Part shown: positions 10,846 to 22,221 of the stretch, piece after piece | How positions within the stretch are numbered: position 1 is the first letter of the stretch | Layout of the letters: each line of letters opens with the position of its first letter | Assembly (NCBI GenBank): GCA_037126765.1 | Contig: JBBCBC010000037.1 | Coordinates: forward strand, 11,599,263 to 11,663,262 | Source of the DNA: Stenogyne calaminthoides | Lineage: Eukaryota > Streptophyta > Magnoliopsida > Lamiales > Lamiaceae | Direction: 5' to 3' | DNA length: 64,000 nt | Position numbers and translations under genes: made by a program | The notes under the pieces: generated by a model | What the model was told of the DNA's origin: nothing | The model's database searches: none | What the model saw: the letters and a program-made list of their open reading frames with translations, nothing else

Positions 10846-11973
10846 GTAAAACCCTCTTCTTTTTTTTTCTCAATGTTAATCTGCCAAAAGTTTCAATTCA
10901 CATAATATTAAATGTACCCCCATTTGATCGGTAATCTGTGTTTATTTCTTTTTCCCATGGATATAGCGTATCATATCATTGTTTATGTGTATAAGTTCTG
11001 TTCTTCTTAAAAAAATTCAGTTAAGTGAATGCAATGTAGATTGCGGAGGATCGTTCAAGGAGTTGAGTTTTATTCACTGCTTAATGTTGTATTGAGGTAT
11101 TGAAAATTCTCAAGTAAATTGCAGTGTGCATCAGTTGTTGATTAGGTTTTGAGGCTGTATGATGGTCATATATATCTTGTACTCTTTCTACGTATTTCAT
11201 TTTCTAACACTGTTACCTTTATGATCATGTTTAGCATTGTTAATGTTATGGTTGAGGAATGTGAGTCAGATGTTCTTGCTCTGAATTTTAACACACCAAT
11301 GTCGTTCTAGGTTAGTTGCATGTGTACATAAATATTGTGTTTTATGTGTGCGTATGTATATGCTAGCATTACTACTTAATTCATTCAGATTTGCTCAATC
11401 CATGAAATGTAGGTATTGGAAATTGGTATGCTCATTGAGTGTTAGTAACTTTTCTTGCTGAGTTATCAAGCATAACTGTCCTTGCAGTGGTCTGATCTAA
11501 TTGATCAATTAAGTTGCGATAAAGAACGTTGCTGCATAATTCTCCTGGTATCTTACAAATGTTCTAGAGCAGGTCGTAGAGGACCATACTAGAAAATATA
11601 AATTGGAATGCCTGATCAATTAAAAAATAAGTGATTGAGAAATATCCTCAAGAAAGAATTGTGATGTTCAACCAAGTACTAGCAAATTTATGCATGAGGA
11701 TTGGATTTAGTGATTTAGTAGTTAATCAGCCACATCGTCCATTGCTTTATAATATATTTTGTACTACAATTCTATAATTTCATAGTGTGGACTTTTGAGT
11801 TGCTCATTTTATCAATGCTAGAACCAATATGTTAATTTTTAGCATACATATTTGTTTCATGTGTATATACAGCTGCTCTGCTCAGCTGTTTGATTAGCTT
11901 GTTAGTTAAAATGATTTGGAGAGTTTATTCCATATGCGATTGCTTGTGTAGGTCTGCTATTTAGACCAGTTAT

Positions 11974-12505
11974 ATGGAGTTTGATGACAATCCACAGATG
12001 CTTCCACCTCCCCCTGGGAGTTTTATTGATCGTGAAGAGCTTATTCAACATGTTGGAGAGTTTGCCCTCTCTCAGGGATATGTTGTCACCATTAAACAAT
12101 CTAAGAAAGAAAAGGTTGTAGTCCTTGGTTGTGACAGAGGAGGTGTTTATAGAGATAGACGTAAAACTATTGACGAGGCCACTGGTGAACATCTGCGCAA
12201 AAGGAAATCTGGCTCTCGACTTACGAATTGTCCATTTGAGCTCATGGGTAAGAAGGAGGATGGCTTGTGGGTACTTTCAGTTAAAAATGGGTCACACAAT
12301 CATGAACCAGTGAAGGACATGTCTGAACATCCTTCTGCCCGCCGCTTCAATGAGAAAGAAGTGGTACTTATTAAAGAAATGACAGACGCAGGTTTAAAAC
12401 CACGGCAAATACTTAAAAGACTTAGACAAACAAATCCTGAGCTTCTATCAACACCGAAGCATGTTTATAATGTGAAAGCCAAGCTCCGTCAAGGGAATCT
12501 TACAG
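11974..12505 (+). CDS. Exon 1: FAR1-like DNA-binding module
   Basis: This 177-codon exon begins MEFDDNPQMLPPPPGSFIDR and carries a FAR1/WRKY-GCM1-type zinc-binding pattern: cysteine in VVLGCDRGGVYR, cysteine in SRLTNCPFELMGKK, and the pair in NGSHNHEP. A basic predicted-helical stretch (EMTDAGLKPRQILKRLRQTN) follows. Such domains derive from Mutator-like transposases and normally occur in FHY3/FAR1 transcription factors, not enzymes. The exon ends at GT 12506 in phase 1, and the dehydrogenase exon at 13201 continues the frame as VRRLKTLRPLIAAEG. If the donor is not used, the frame runs on to a stop at 12556-12558, giving a free 194-residue FAR1-like protein. I believe similar N-terminal extensions are predicted in other dicot ALDH6 genes, but could not check. 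Confidence 0.8.
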
Positions 12506-15500
12506 GTCTGAGTTTCTTTTCAACCTTTTTCAAATTCGGTACGCGCTTTCATTCATAATTACTGCAATCATGGTCATAATGTCCTTTAATATTATTAAAG
12601 ATGTTAAGTGTATGGTGAATCGCATTTTTTTAATTATCACACCATTTTTAAGTTATTGTAAATATACTATAGATTGTACTTTCTTATGCTCAAGAACCCT
12701 ATTAATAACCGGGAATAGAGGCGCGCACACACACAATTTTAGGTAAGATTCCTCATTCCCTGTTCTCATACCATATCAGATGGACGTGACAGGTGAGAAA
12801 AAGCTACCATATTGTCCCAAAATGAAATAATAAAAAACTGTATCCTGCTTCGTATTATTACTAGGGATACTGTTTAAGAAGATATTCACATAAAATTTAC
12901 CAGGTGATAGTGCTTAGTGAATTAAGAATCCACTCAAAATTTACCATTTATGCCATTTTTCAATATCTAAAATGTCATTTATAATAAAGTCTACAAAGGC
13001 CTGTAGGGCTTGTTGCCAACAAAGAGTCTTGTGATTTATTGAGTAATGTGAAACCCTTGTCTAATTAAACATTTGGATTTAAGGACCAGGTGGTGTTGAA
13101 ACCCTTGTTTCTAGTCACTGGTGTCAATGTCCTCACATTTCAAAGGCTGAATATCTTTTGCATTTACCTGCAAATTGCCTTTTTATGTCTTGTGTAGCAG
13201 TGAGGAGATTGAAGACTCTGAGACCTCTTATAGCTGCCGAGGGAAACTCTGAGCCTTCAACATCATCCGAGCCAACATGGAAGAGACGTTATCCCCCGGT
13301 AATCTCGTATAGTCATAACTGCTGATATCTTATTTTATTTATTTAATGGCAAGATAGATCCATGAATGGCATGATTATATCCTGAGTTAATTAACCTTTC
13401 TATTGCGTAAGATTGACCTACGATTGGTTTTTTTGCTGCCCTGTAACCGAGTGTTATGTGGTTTTCAAAGTCGAGATTTTATCTAACCTATACTATTGGA
13501 CTTCTCTTTTATGTTTTGCAGAGGGTTCCAAATCTCATTGGTGGTAGATTTATTGATTCACATTCGTCAACATCTATGGATGTGTTAAATCCTGTGAGTG
13601 CAGGAAAAATATGTGTGTTGCTCTTCTTTTTAAAGTTTCCATGCTAATAACTGAAAACAATTATAGGCCACACAGCAAGTTATTGCACAAGTTCCTTTAT
13701 CCACTGGTGAGGAACTTAAGGCTGCAGTATTTGCAGCAAAAAGAGCTCTTACATCATGGCGAAATACACCGGTTACAACTCGTCAACGCTTTATGTTCAA
13801 GCTTCAAGAGCTCATTCGACGAGATATTGTAAGCTTGTGGTACTCTTACCACTATATTGTTTCAGTTTTTAAAGATAAGTCACTGGAGTTGTTATAATTG
13901 TTTCCAGGATAAGCTCGCCAACAGTATAACAACAGAGCAGGGCAAGACATTAAAGGATGCATTTAATGATGTAATGCGTGGGATTGGTGGGTTCATCTTT
14001 TATTGCACTTTTTGTTTCACCTTTGGGAAAAGAGCAACACTTGGGTGCACCAGTTGCACGGTGCAACTGGTGCACAACCTAAATGTTCAATGAAAATAAC
14101 TAATACTGTTAATGAAAGACTAATACTATTTAAAGCTGCACTGGAGTTGCACAGTGCAACTGGTTAATAGAAGTATCTGCCGTTGGAAAATTACATTATG
14201 ATGGATTGAATTAAAATATGTTTCTGAAATAGTCTAATTTCTTCTGAATAAAAACTTAAAAAGTCGGTTGACCTTATACTTTTAATTTCCTTTCATTGTC
14301 CATTTCCAGCACTCTGCAATGCTGTCAATTGGTAATTCCAATAGCTATATTTTATGCAGAGCTCGTTGAACACACTTGTGGATTGGCAAATATGCATATG
14401 GGAGACTTCTTTCCAAATATATCGAACGGAATTGATACTTACAGCATCCGTGAGCCCCTTGGCGTTTGTGCTGGGATATGCTCTTTCAATTTCCCCGCGA
14501 TGATTCCTTTATTGGTTTGCTTTTGTTTCTCTATGCCTTTTTCTTTGACAAACTAATTTTTCTTTTTTATGTGTACTCATTGGGGTCTACATAATCATAT
14601 TTCTTCATATTTTAAATATCATTAACTGTACGTTGTCAAGATGGGTTTTCTGGTATAATATGCATATTTTATCTTCTATTTCCCATAAGGAAATTAGTTC
14701 CTTTTTTTTATGTCTTTTATAAAGTTCAATCACCTTACACCAACTAAATTAATTTGAATAAACAAAGGTAAAAACAGAAAAGCATTTTAGGAACAAGCAC
14801 TTAGCCAACTTATCATGTGAAGGGCCAGAATACTTTCGTGGGCAGATTTTAGTAAAGAGGAAAATGTTTAGGGTTGTCCCGCTTGTAGCGAGCTATGGGC
14901 TAGGCATTAGATGTAAAGAGAGAAGAACCGGAAGTCTTGGATAATCCATTAAAAAATTTATGGTGATAGCTTTGCTGGACAGAAAACAACCGAACATAAT
15001 GCACTGAAATCGATTCATAATAAAAAGAGTTGAACATTATTATTAAACTAGATTATTAGTGCTAGCGACTACTGAGTTGAGGGTGAACTGGAATTCCCAT
15101 TCTTTCCTTGCTCTTGTTTCCATTTTCATAGAGCTGACTATGCAAGTTGCATGTTGCTGATCTAGAAGATGCTCCACTTCAAATTTCAAATTCTGTTTCT
15201 CCAAATACTCTTGTTATTGTTTGCTAGTCTCATAGGTACCACAGTTTTCTTATTATCACTGCTCTGCAATTCTATGCAGATGTTCCCGATTGCTGTTACA
15301 TGTGGCAATACATTTATATTGAAACCTTCCGAGAAAGCACCAGGTATAGGATGCAACATTGAACATAAAGCATATATGGCTTACATGATCGTATTTGATT
15401 TTCAGTGCTCTTTGTCTATCTTGTCATCTTTCATAAGTAAACATATGAGGAACATTCCAACAATTTTTTGCTGCGTGTTGCCTTGTTGTGCTTGTAGCTT

Positions 15501-18500
15501 TTTTATTATCCTTGGATTACAAGCTGTATTTCTATGTTCTCGTTATATAAATACCATCAGCCTCTTATTAATCGTCATTTCCCCACCCTTGCTTCCAGGG
15601 GCCTGTGTGCATCTTGCTGAGTTAGCAATGGAGGCTGGTTTTCCCAATGGGGTCCTAAATGTGATACACGGCGCAAATGTGAGCTGAGTTTGTCTTTGTA
15701 ATTTTGCTCTTTCGCATCATTGTTTAATCTCAACCTAGGAGAGATGGTTTGTTTTCATGGGGTTCTAGGTTAAATGTTGTTTGCATGTATGATGGTGACC
15801 GACTTTACTCCATATCAGGGAGCCTTTGTTGGACAATATGTTCAATATAATCGACCCCATATAGTAGGATTAAGTTTTTCTTTTGTGCATATCTAAGTTT
15901 AATTTTATGATTTTGAAATCTTGTAGGATATTATTGATGCCATAATGGAATAGTGGCATGTCTTCATGGATCCTTCTGATTCTTCTTTGAACGAACGGTA
16001 GAGTCCTATCTGAATGGTATAGGCTATTAATAAAAATGTTCATCTCAATCAAAAAGTAACTTATTCAATATTTCAAAAACACGTGTCAGATCATTGAGTT
16101 CATCAATATCCAACCCTGAACCATTTCATCCGATTAGATGGTTTACTGGCAAATACCTTAACCGTGTAACTTTATCCGAACCTTATATGATTTCAAGATT
16201 GTTCATGAAAAGCTATGGATTGCAAGATGTATAAACTGATCAAAGAAAATAAATGATGGAACCCATGTAATAATTTAGATCCAAGCATGAGCTGAAAACT
16301 TTGTTAAATATCCGCAATCTTGAAATCTGAAGATATGGATTGTCATAAGGTAAGAAGATTGAAAGTATTATGCCTAGAAGGATGAAATCACATGCAGTGA
16401 TCATGTGTTTTATCTGATGGTATAGGAAGAAAATATTAAATTACATGTAGGTTGATAATTTTATTCATCTTGAAAAATACTAGTCTTTGTCCATGTTTTT
16501 CTTTGCTGAAATCATCAAATTTATGTCTCTTCTTGAACTCTTTTCATCCCCAGGCTTTATTATGCTACAGAACAATGAGTGGTCCTTATTTTGGAAAGTT
16601 TTATTCACATTAATTGATCACTCAGTCGAATTTGTTTAATCAGATAAGACAGAAATGAGCATCTATTTTCTACCGCCCTCCTCTTCATCGTGGAGATTCA
16701 GTCTGGATGAAAACCCCAAGAAATTGAGCAACATAAAACAAGGATAGACGGATGGCATCAATCATCCAGCAGATTCCATATCCAAAAACCAAGAGACCAT
16801 TGGAGATCAAACTGCAACTGATTTGTTCATCCAGATCCTGAGAATGATCTCAGCAAGGACTGAGATCCATAATCTATTTCCAAGAAGATATTCAGATATT
16901 CAATACAACTGTGATTTTGGTTAACTTGTTTGGTTTTCAATCTTGATCCTGTTCAGATTGGAATTGAGATATTAAATCTATTTTGTAGCTTAGAATTTCA
17001 GATTACATGGTACATGCTGTTGATTGTATGGAAGTTAACAATTTCAAACCATCCCCACTTTAGGATTTTAAAGGCTCCTTTATAGATGGATAAACTCATG
17101 ACTTATTTTAGATGCAGGGTGCAAATTGAACTCTTCCCTGATTGACAGATTAGTATGGAGACATCAAGAAAATGAACCCTTTGTAATGAACTTTATTTTA
17201 ATCATAAATGATCATTCATCCATAAATCCGGTCCTTCATTCCAAGATAGACTTGCCATTTGATATTTAACCAAGACAATCCATCAAGGTTTTTATGTTAT
17301 GAATCCATATTCTTATATTTTAGTCGGTGGAATCATTTGATGGAACTGGTTTAAGATCGGAATCATCCATCCATATTCTGAATCATGTTGGATATAATTT
17401 AATTTGAACTGGAAGTTTTAGTCTCATGGATAAATAAAAATTTAATTTAATGAATAATCAAATCCATCTGAATAATCAATATAGAACAAACTAATATCAT
17501 AGTAGAACAACCACATTTAAACACAATGATCAAAGGAAATAAACAATTAGATTTATATCTTATATTGAAAGATCAATAAACTTCAAAATCATAGTTTCAT
17601 AGACAATAATATAAACACAATTTATGGAAGCTGAAAGCCCCATCCTGACAGTCATACTGAGAATTTGATCTATAACCTTCCCATTCAAATTATTCATCTT
17701 TCTAATATGTTTAGAGTCAAGAGCATTTACACTAACCAATCGATCACTTATACCAATCCTCCATCCAAGAGCCCCAATCCATCCAACACTGTCTGAGATC
17801 TGATTGATCAATCCATCCACCACAAAAAATCAATCACAGGACCAATGTTTGATCACAGATGGAACCAGAATCAACCCAAGAGTAAGAATGAGCAAATGAA
17901 ACCATGTTGGTATCCAATATTTCCTATTCAATCAACAGGTCCTAATAATACTGGAATTCCAGTAATCAAGAATAATCACCCATTGATCAAATCGATAAAT
18001 GTAAAATCTAAATCACGACTTTGAGTGGCTGAGAAAATCAGATGAAGGATAAACACCAGGAATGGATGATAAAAGAGTTTATGGATCTTAAACATCCAAA
18101 ATTAAATAATCTTAAACCATAGTGGTATAAATGATCCAATGGTTATTGAATTTCACCACTAGTGTGCTGAATCAAATAGATTTGACACCCTCCACCCCAA
18201 CTATTTTCTTTGAAATATAGAACAAATGATATCCTTATATCTTTCCCATTATTTGGATGGTATCCTAACTCTAGTTTTATTTTTTTTCAAGTAAACGCAA
18301 TAATTTTATATGATAATATTAATGAATATTGTTAACTAATTAATCAATCATCATGGATTAAATCTGATATAAAATGGTATCAATCAGGAAAAGAAAAATC
18401 AAACGATTCAGGAATACTCTCCATTCCAATCTAACTTTTATTTTGCTGGTCATCCTGATCTTTAACTCTATTTCAAAAATATTCATTTCATACACTTAAC

Positions 18501-21500
18501 ATCCCATTTATTCATTCTGATCCCAAAATTCAATAATTTATTATATCCAAACATTTAATACCAATAATATTATTATATGCCAAGATCACGGAGGAGTCCA
18601 AATAATGATATCCCGGTATCCATCATCTTAATTATATCCATTTCATCCATTCACATTTTTAATGGACCAGATTCTGTTGGTTACATTTCAATATCATCCA
18701 TCATTTCATCCATCATTCAAATGAGAGGCGACAGGTCAGTTGTCAACGTCCATCGTTAAACCATTCTGAAGAAAGAAAACGAGTCATCCGTCCCTTGGTC
18801 CAGAACCTGCTGAATAATCTTTATCATCACATCCGAGCACCGGAGGTCTGGAATTTTAATCGGTGGTAGTTTTGTAGATTCACATTCATCTGACATCAAT
18901 GATGTTTGGCAACCAGGCATTGAGGAGATGCAAAGAGCATTTCGACTTTGACGGCGGTCCCGGATAAAGAGAACGGATATCCAAGATCTTCTGGTCATAA
19001 TGATCCTGACTTAGATAACTGAATATTGATGAAGATGTTCAGGCAACATTCATCCGTTTCATTTAGAACTTTTGAAAATATTCTTTGGTTTTCAAAGAAT
19101 CAGAACCAACATCCATGGACTTTTTAAATTTATAACGATTCCAAATATCCCCAAAGGTATCAATGGCCATTTTCTTAGTTGGTTTGAACTCCTGAATATT
19201 AGTTGTTTTTAACTGAACAAGACAAAAATCAGTAAATCATATATCCCTTGAGCCTTCCTGCTTTGTCTTTCTTTCTTTTCTTTCTTTCTTCCAGGCACCT
19301 GAATCTTACTAGAGTTTTTTCAAATGTATTCATATAAAGCGCTGATACTGATAAAAACAATTTTTCATTATCATGTGATGTTCCATAGAAGAATTTTGCT
19401 TAATTAATCTAATTAATTAATTTAATTTTTCATTCATTCAAAGGAGGCTGGCATGCACATCTATGCAAGAGCATCAGCTAGTGGAAAACGCGTTCAGTCC
19501 AACATGGGAGCAAAGAATCATGGAATTGTGATGCCTGACGCAAACATTGATGCCACCTTAAATGCTTTAGTTGCAGCTGGTTTTGGTGCTGCTGGACAAA
19601 GATGCATGGCCCTCAGTACAGTTGTGTTTGTTGGAGACTCGAAAATTTGGTATTACCATCGTTATATCCTAAACTTTCTTTCAGTTAATCTTAATCCTCA
19701 GCACATCTGTAAATAAAGGTTTACTAGCTTGGTTATTAGGAGCAATAATTTTCAATTGATAAACTACATGGACTTTTTTGTTTTTTCTGTAACCATCCTT
19801 GAACTCTTCTTATATGATGGAAAAATGTTGTATTCCAAATATATATGCCATTATCAATTCTTTTTAGAAATGAGAAATTTTCCAGGGTCCTCTAATCCTT
19901 TGAATCTTTGTAGGGAAGAAAAGCTAGTGGAGCGTGCCAAAGCTCTTAAGGTGAGTGCTGGAACAAATCCTGAGGCAGATCTTGGTCCAGTCATTAGTAT
20001 GCAGGTGAATTTCATAGCCAGTTTTCGTAGTGAAATGATGGAAATGTTCATCAAGAAGTCTTTGATTACTGATTAGCTTTGGAAATTTTGTGAGTGCATT
20101 TATTTTTTCGTGGATTTTGTCCTGTTTCATTTCATTATGCACTTGCCTATAATTGTAGGCGAAGGAAAGGGTATGCAAATTGGTCCAAAGTGGGGTTGAT
20201 AGTGGAGCCAGACTATTGCTTGATGGAAGAACCATTAAGGTAGTTGTTTATTCCTCTCCCTGGAATTGCATGTCAAAAGATATCGGCCAGCTTGTCCCTG
20301 AGATAATTATTTATTTGCAACTTCTAATTTGTATTAGTTACTTTATTCATTAGAGCTTGACCAGAGTGTTTCAACCTAAAAAGCCTTGATAAATTGCAAA
20401 TGCAATTGTGCGAATTAAATAATTAAAGGAGATGTGTGCAGTTAAGACTACCTAGTCTTCATAACAGCTGTTTGGGAAATGCACGTTGTATCACTATATT
20501 TATCCTTTAGATCTGGGTATTATTTTCATTCTAAAAGTTCAGCATGACGCTTCATAATTTCTTCTAAGGATAGGGAAAAAAATTCAATTGGTTTGATGGA
20601 TTCAAGTTAGATTGCTCCTGTATAATTTGCTAAATAATGTAATCATGTTTGCTAGAGATAATACATCATTATCAGTTTTTTGTCTTAGTTGCCTTCATTG
20701 ATGACTAATAGGTTCCAGGATACGAACAAGGTAACTTTGTTGGTCCCACCATCTTAGCTGATGTCACAGCTGACATGGAATGTTATAAGGTATTAATCTC
20801 CGTCTTATTCTGTTTAATCTTGAAATGAATTCTCAAATCTTTTGCATGGATACAAATTAATTCTCATCTCACTATGACTTCCAGGAGGAGATCTTCGGCC
20901 CTGTTCTTATTTGCATGCAGGTATATAATTAACTTACATTCTATTTCGTAGTGTTGTTGTATGAGTTCTTGTACGAAGTAATATTATCTCCTTCCTCCTC
21001 TCAGGCTGACAGTTTGGACGAGGCCATTAACATAGTCAACAGAAATAAGTACTTTCTCTCCCTTGTTTCAAATTTCCCTCTCTGGGCAAATCATTTTTTC
21101 CTTATTTGAGTACTAAAATGTTACTATTCGAGTGACCAAGTTAAAATCCAATTATGCAGATATGGAAATGGGGCAGCTATTTTTACTTCATCTGGAATAG
21201 CTGCAAGAAAATTTCAAACTGAAATAGAGGCAGGCCAGGTACCAAATCTGTCTCATATATTCTGTGGAAACAAGCTTCCACTGATTTCTCCTCGAGACGT
21301 TCTTTATGTTTCAGTTGCTGATGTGAGCTTTCATGTTTCAGGTTGGTATCAATGTTCCTATTCCTGTTCCGTTACCCTTCTTCTCATTTACTGGCTCCAA
21401 GGCTTCTTTTGCTGGGGATCTCAATTTCTATGGTGAGTCTTCTCTCTCTCTCTCTCTCTCTCAGCATGTTCTGCTTTCCAGAAAGAGTTTCTTTTTTCCT

Positions 21501-21669
21501 GAGAAAACCATTATGTGTGTGATGTTGCTTCATTTATATACGGGGTTGATTTTCAGGTAAAGCTGGAGTTCAGTTTTACACGCAGATAAAGACAATTACT
21601 CAACAATGGAAAGATTTGCCTAGTGGTGCTGGAGTTTCTCTAGCAATGCCCACTTCCCAAAAATCATGA
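11974..21669 (+). CDS. ALDH6B2: FAR1-like domain fused to methylmalonate-semialdehyde dehydrogenase (ALDH6), exon 9 disrupted
   Basis: Exons by splice site and frame: 11974-12505, 13201-13298, 13522-13593, 13667-13828, 13908-13986, 14360-14514, 15280-15343, 15599-15678, (15927-15944 broken), 19447-19649, 19914-20004, 20159-20239, 20712-20789, 20885-20920, 21005-21048, 21160-21238, 21342-21432, 21557-21669. Exon 1 encodes a FAR1-like DNA-binding module; the rest is a plant ALDH6, a mitochondrial enzyme that oxidises methylmalonate semialdehyde to propionyl-CoA in valine and thymine breakdown. Visible are PNLIGGRFIDSHS, EQGKTLKDA, FNFPAMIP, LKPSEKAPGA, SNMGAKNH, the catalytic-cysteine region FGAAGQRCMA, EEIFGPVL and PLPFFSFTGSK. 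The exon for the segment ending in SFVGSNT survives only as DIIDAI before 3.5 kb of foreign DNA. Skipping it keeps frame (685 residues) but removes about 22 residues of the cofactor-binding region, so activity is doubtful. Confidence 0.85.
14040..14168. mobile_element. Short palindromic MITE in intron 5 of ALDH6
   Basis: Begins with a perfect inverted repeat (14045-14075): arms GTGCACCAGTTGCAC and its complement around one base. The other end repeats the motif (AGTTGCACAGTGCAACTGG), and the interior carries TAATACT words. Related copies with the same GTGCAACT/TAATACT signature lie at about 23170-23290 and 25780-25900. Confidence 0.55.
15945..19443. mobile_element. 3.5-kb insertion interrupting ALDH6 exon 9
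   Basis: Coding sequence stops abruptly after DIIDAI at 15944 and resumes at GCTGGCATG (19447), where the normal protein would continue within 16 residues. The intervening DNA has no long open frame. From about 16.5 to 19.0 kb it has a strong excess of ATCC, GATC and TGGAT words unlike the flanking introns. It contains two stretches resembling ALDH6 coding sequence (about 18848-18940 and 19026-19055). I could not find terminal repeats or a target duplication, so whether this is a transposon, a rearranged duplicate or filler DNA is unresolved. Confidence 0.5.
18845..19060 (+). pseudogene. Decayed ALDH6-like coding relic inside the insertion
   Basis: Translated in one frame, 18848-18915 reads ILIGGSFVDSHSSDINDV, against LIGGRFIDSHSSTSMDV in exon 3 of the same gene. 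A few codons later IEEMQRAF resembles exon-4 GEELKAAVF, and at about 19027 DEDVQATFI resembles the missing exon-9 segment DEDIKA.SFV known from ALDH6 proteins. Stops and gaps lie between them. The order matches the gene, which suggests a collapsed, strongly diverged copy. The second and third matches are short and could be chance. Confidence 0.4.
21437..21462 (+). repeat. (CT)n microsatellite in ALDH6 intron 17
   Basis: A run of CT dinucleotides starts a few bases after the exon-17 donor (G, then GTGAGTC, at 21432/21433). Intronic CT tracts next to splice sites vary readily in length; no effect on splicing can be read from the sequence. Confidence 0.9.
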
Positions 21670-22221
21670 GAAAACAAATTGTCCTGATGATGTGTACACC
21701 TCTGTAACAAAGTGGAGTAATATTATAGTTGGGTGGTGTTTATCTATGAATACAATTATTCTCTGTGTTTCAACTTAACTGTCAATTTAGGGGGAAATTT
21801 GTTCTAGATAAATTGTTGCCTTTGTTTTTTTTTTAAGAGAAATGAAATGTTTTTTTTTACAACTTTGGCCATAAATGATTCATTAATATCCTGTAAAAAG
21901 GTGTATTAGTCATTATATACAAATAATTTATGTAATACACCAAAATACAGTTACATTAGAAGTTTGGTGTTCTGGAAATCCTTCCTGATTGTTATACTGA
22001 AGGGAAGCATCAAATTACAAAACATTTCTACATGAGATCCATTTTCAAGATTTAGGAAGTTGTCTTCAAGCTACTAGTAGTGTGCATATCCAGTTTCCGG
22101 GAGATATTCCCGCACACAGACATATCTGCATATACAGCTATTTTAACAAGACAAGTATCAACAAAATATAAGTTTCATCATCCACATTCAGCAGACGCAA
22201 AAGATGAGTCCCAAATCCCAT

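Noticed and set aside
15945..19443. Organellar (mitochondrial or plastid) DNA insertion in ALDH6
   Set aside because: The odd composition suggested it, but no organellar gene, tRNA or recognisable organellar sequence is visible.
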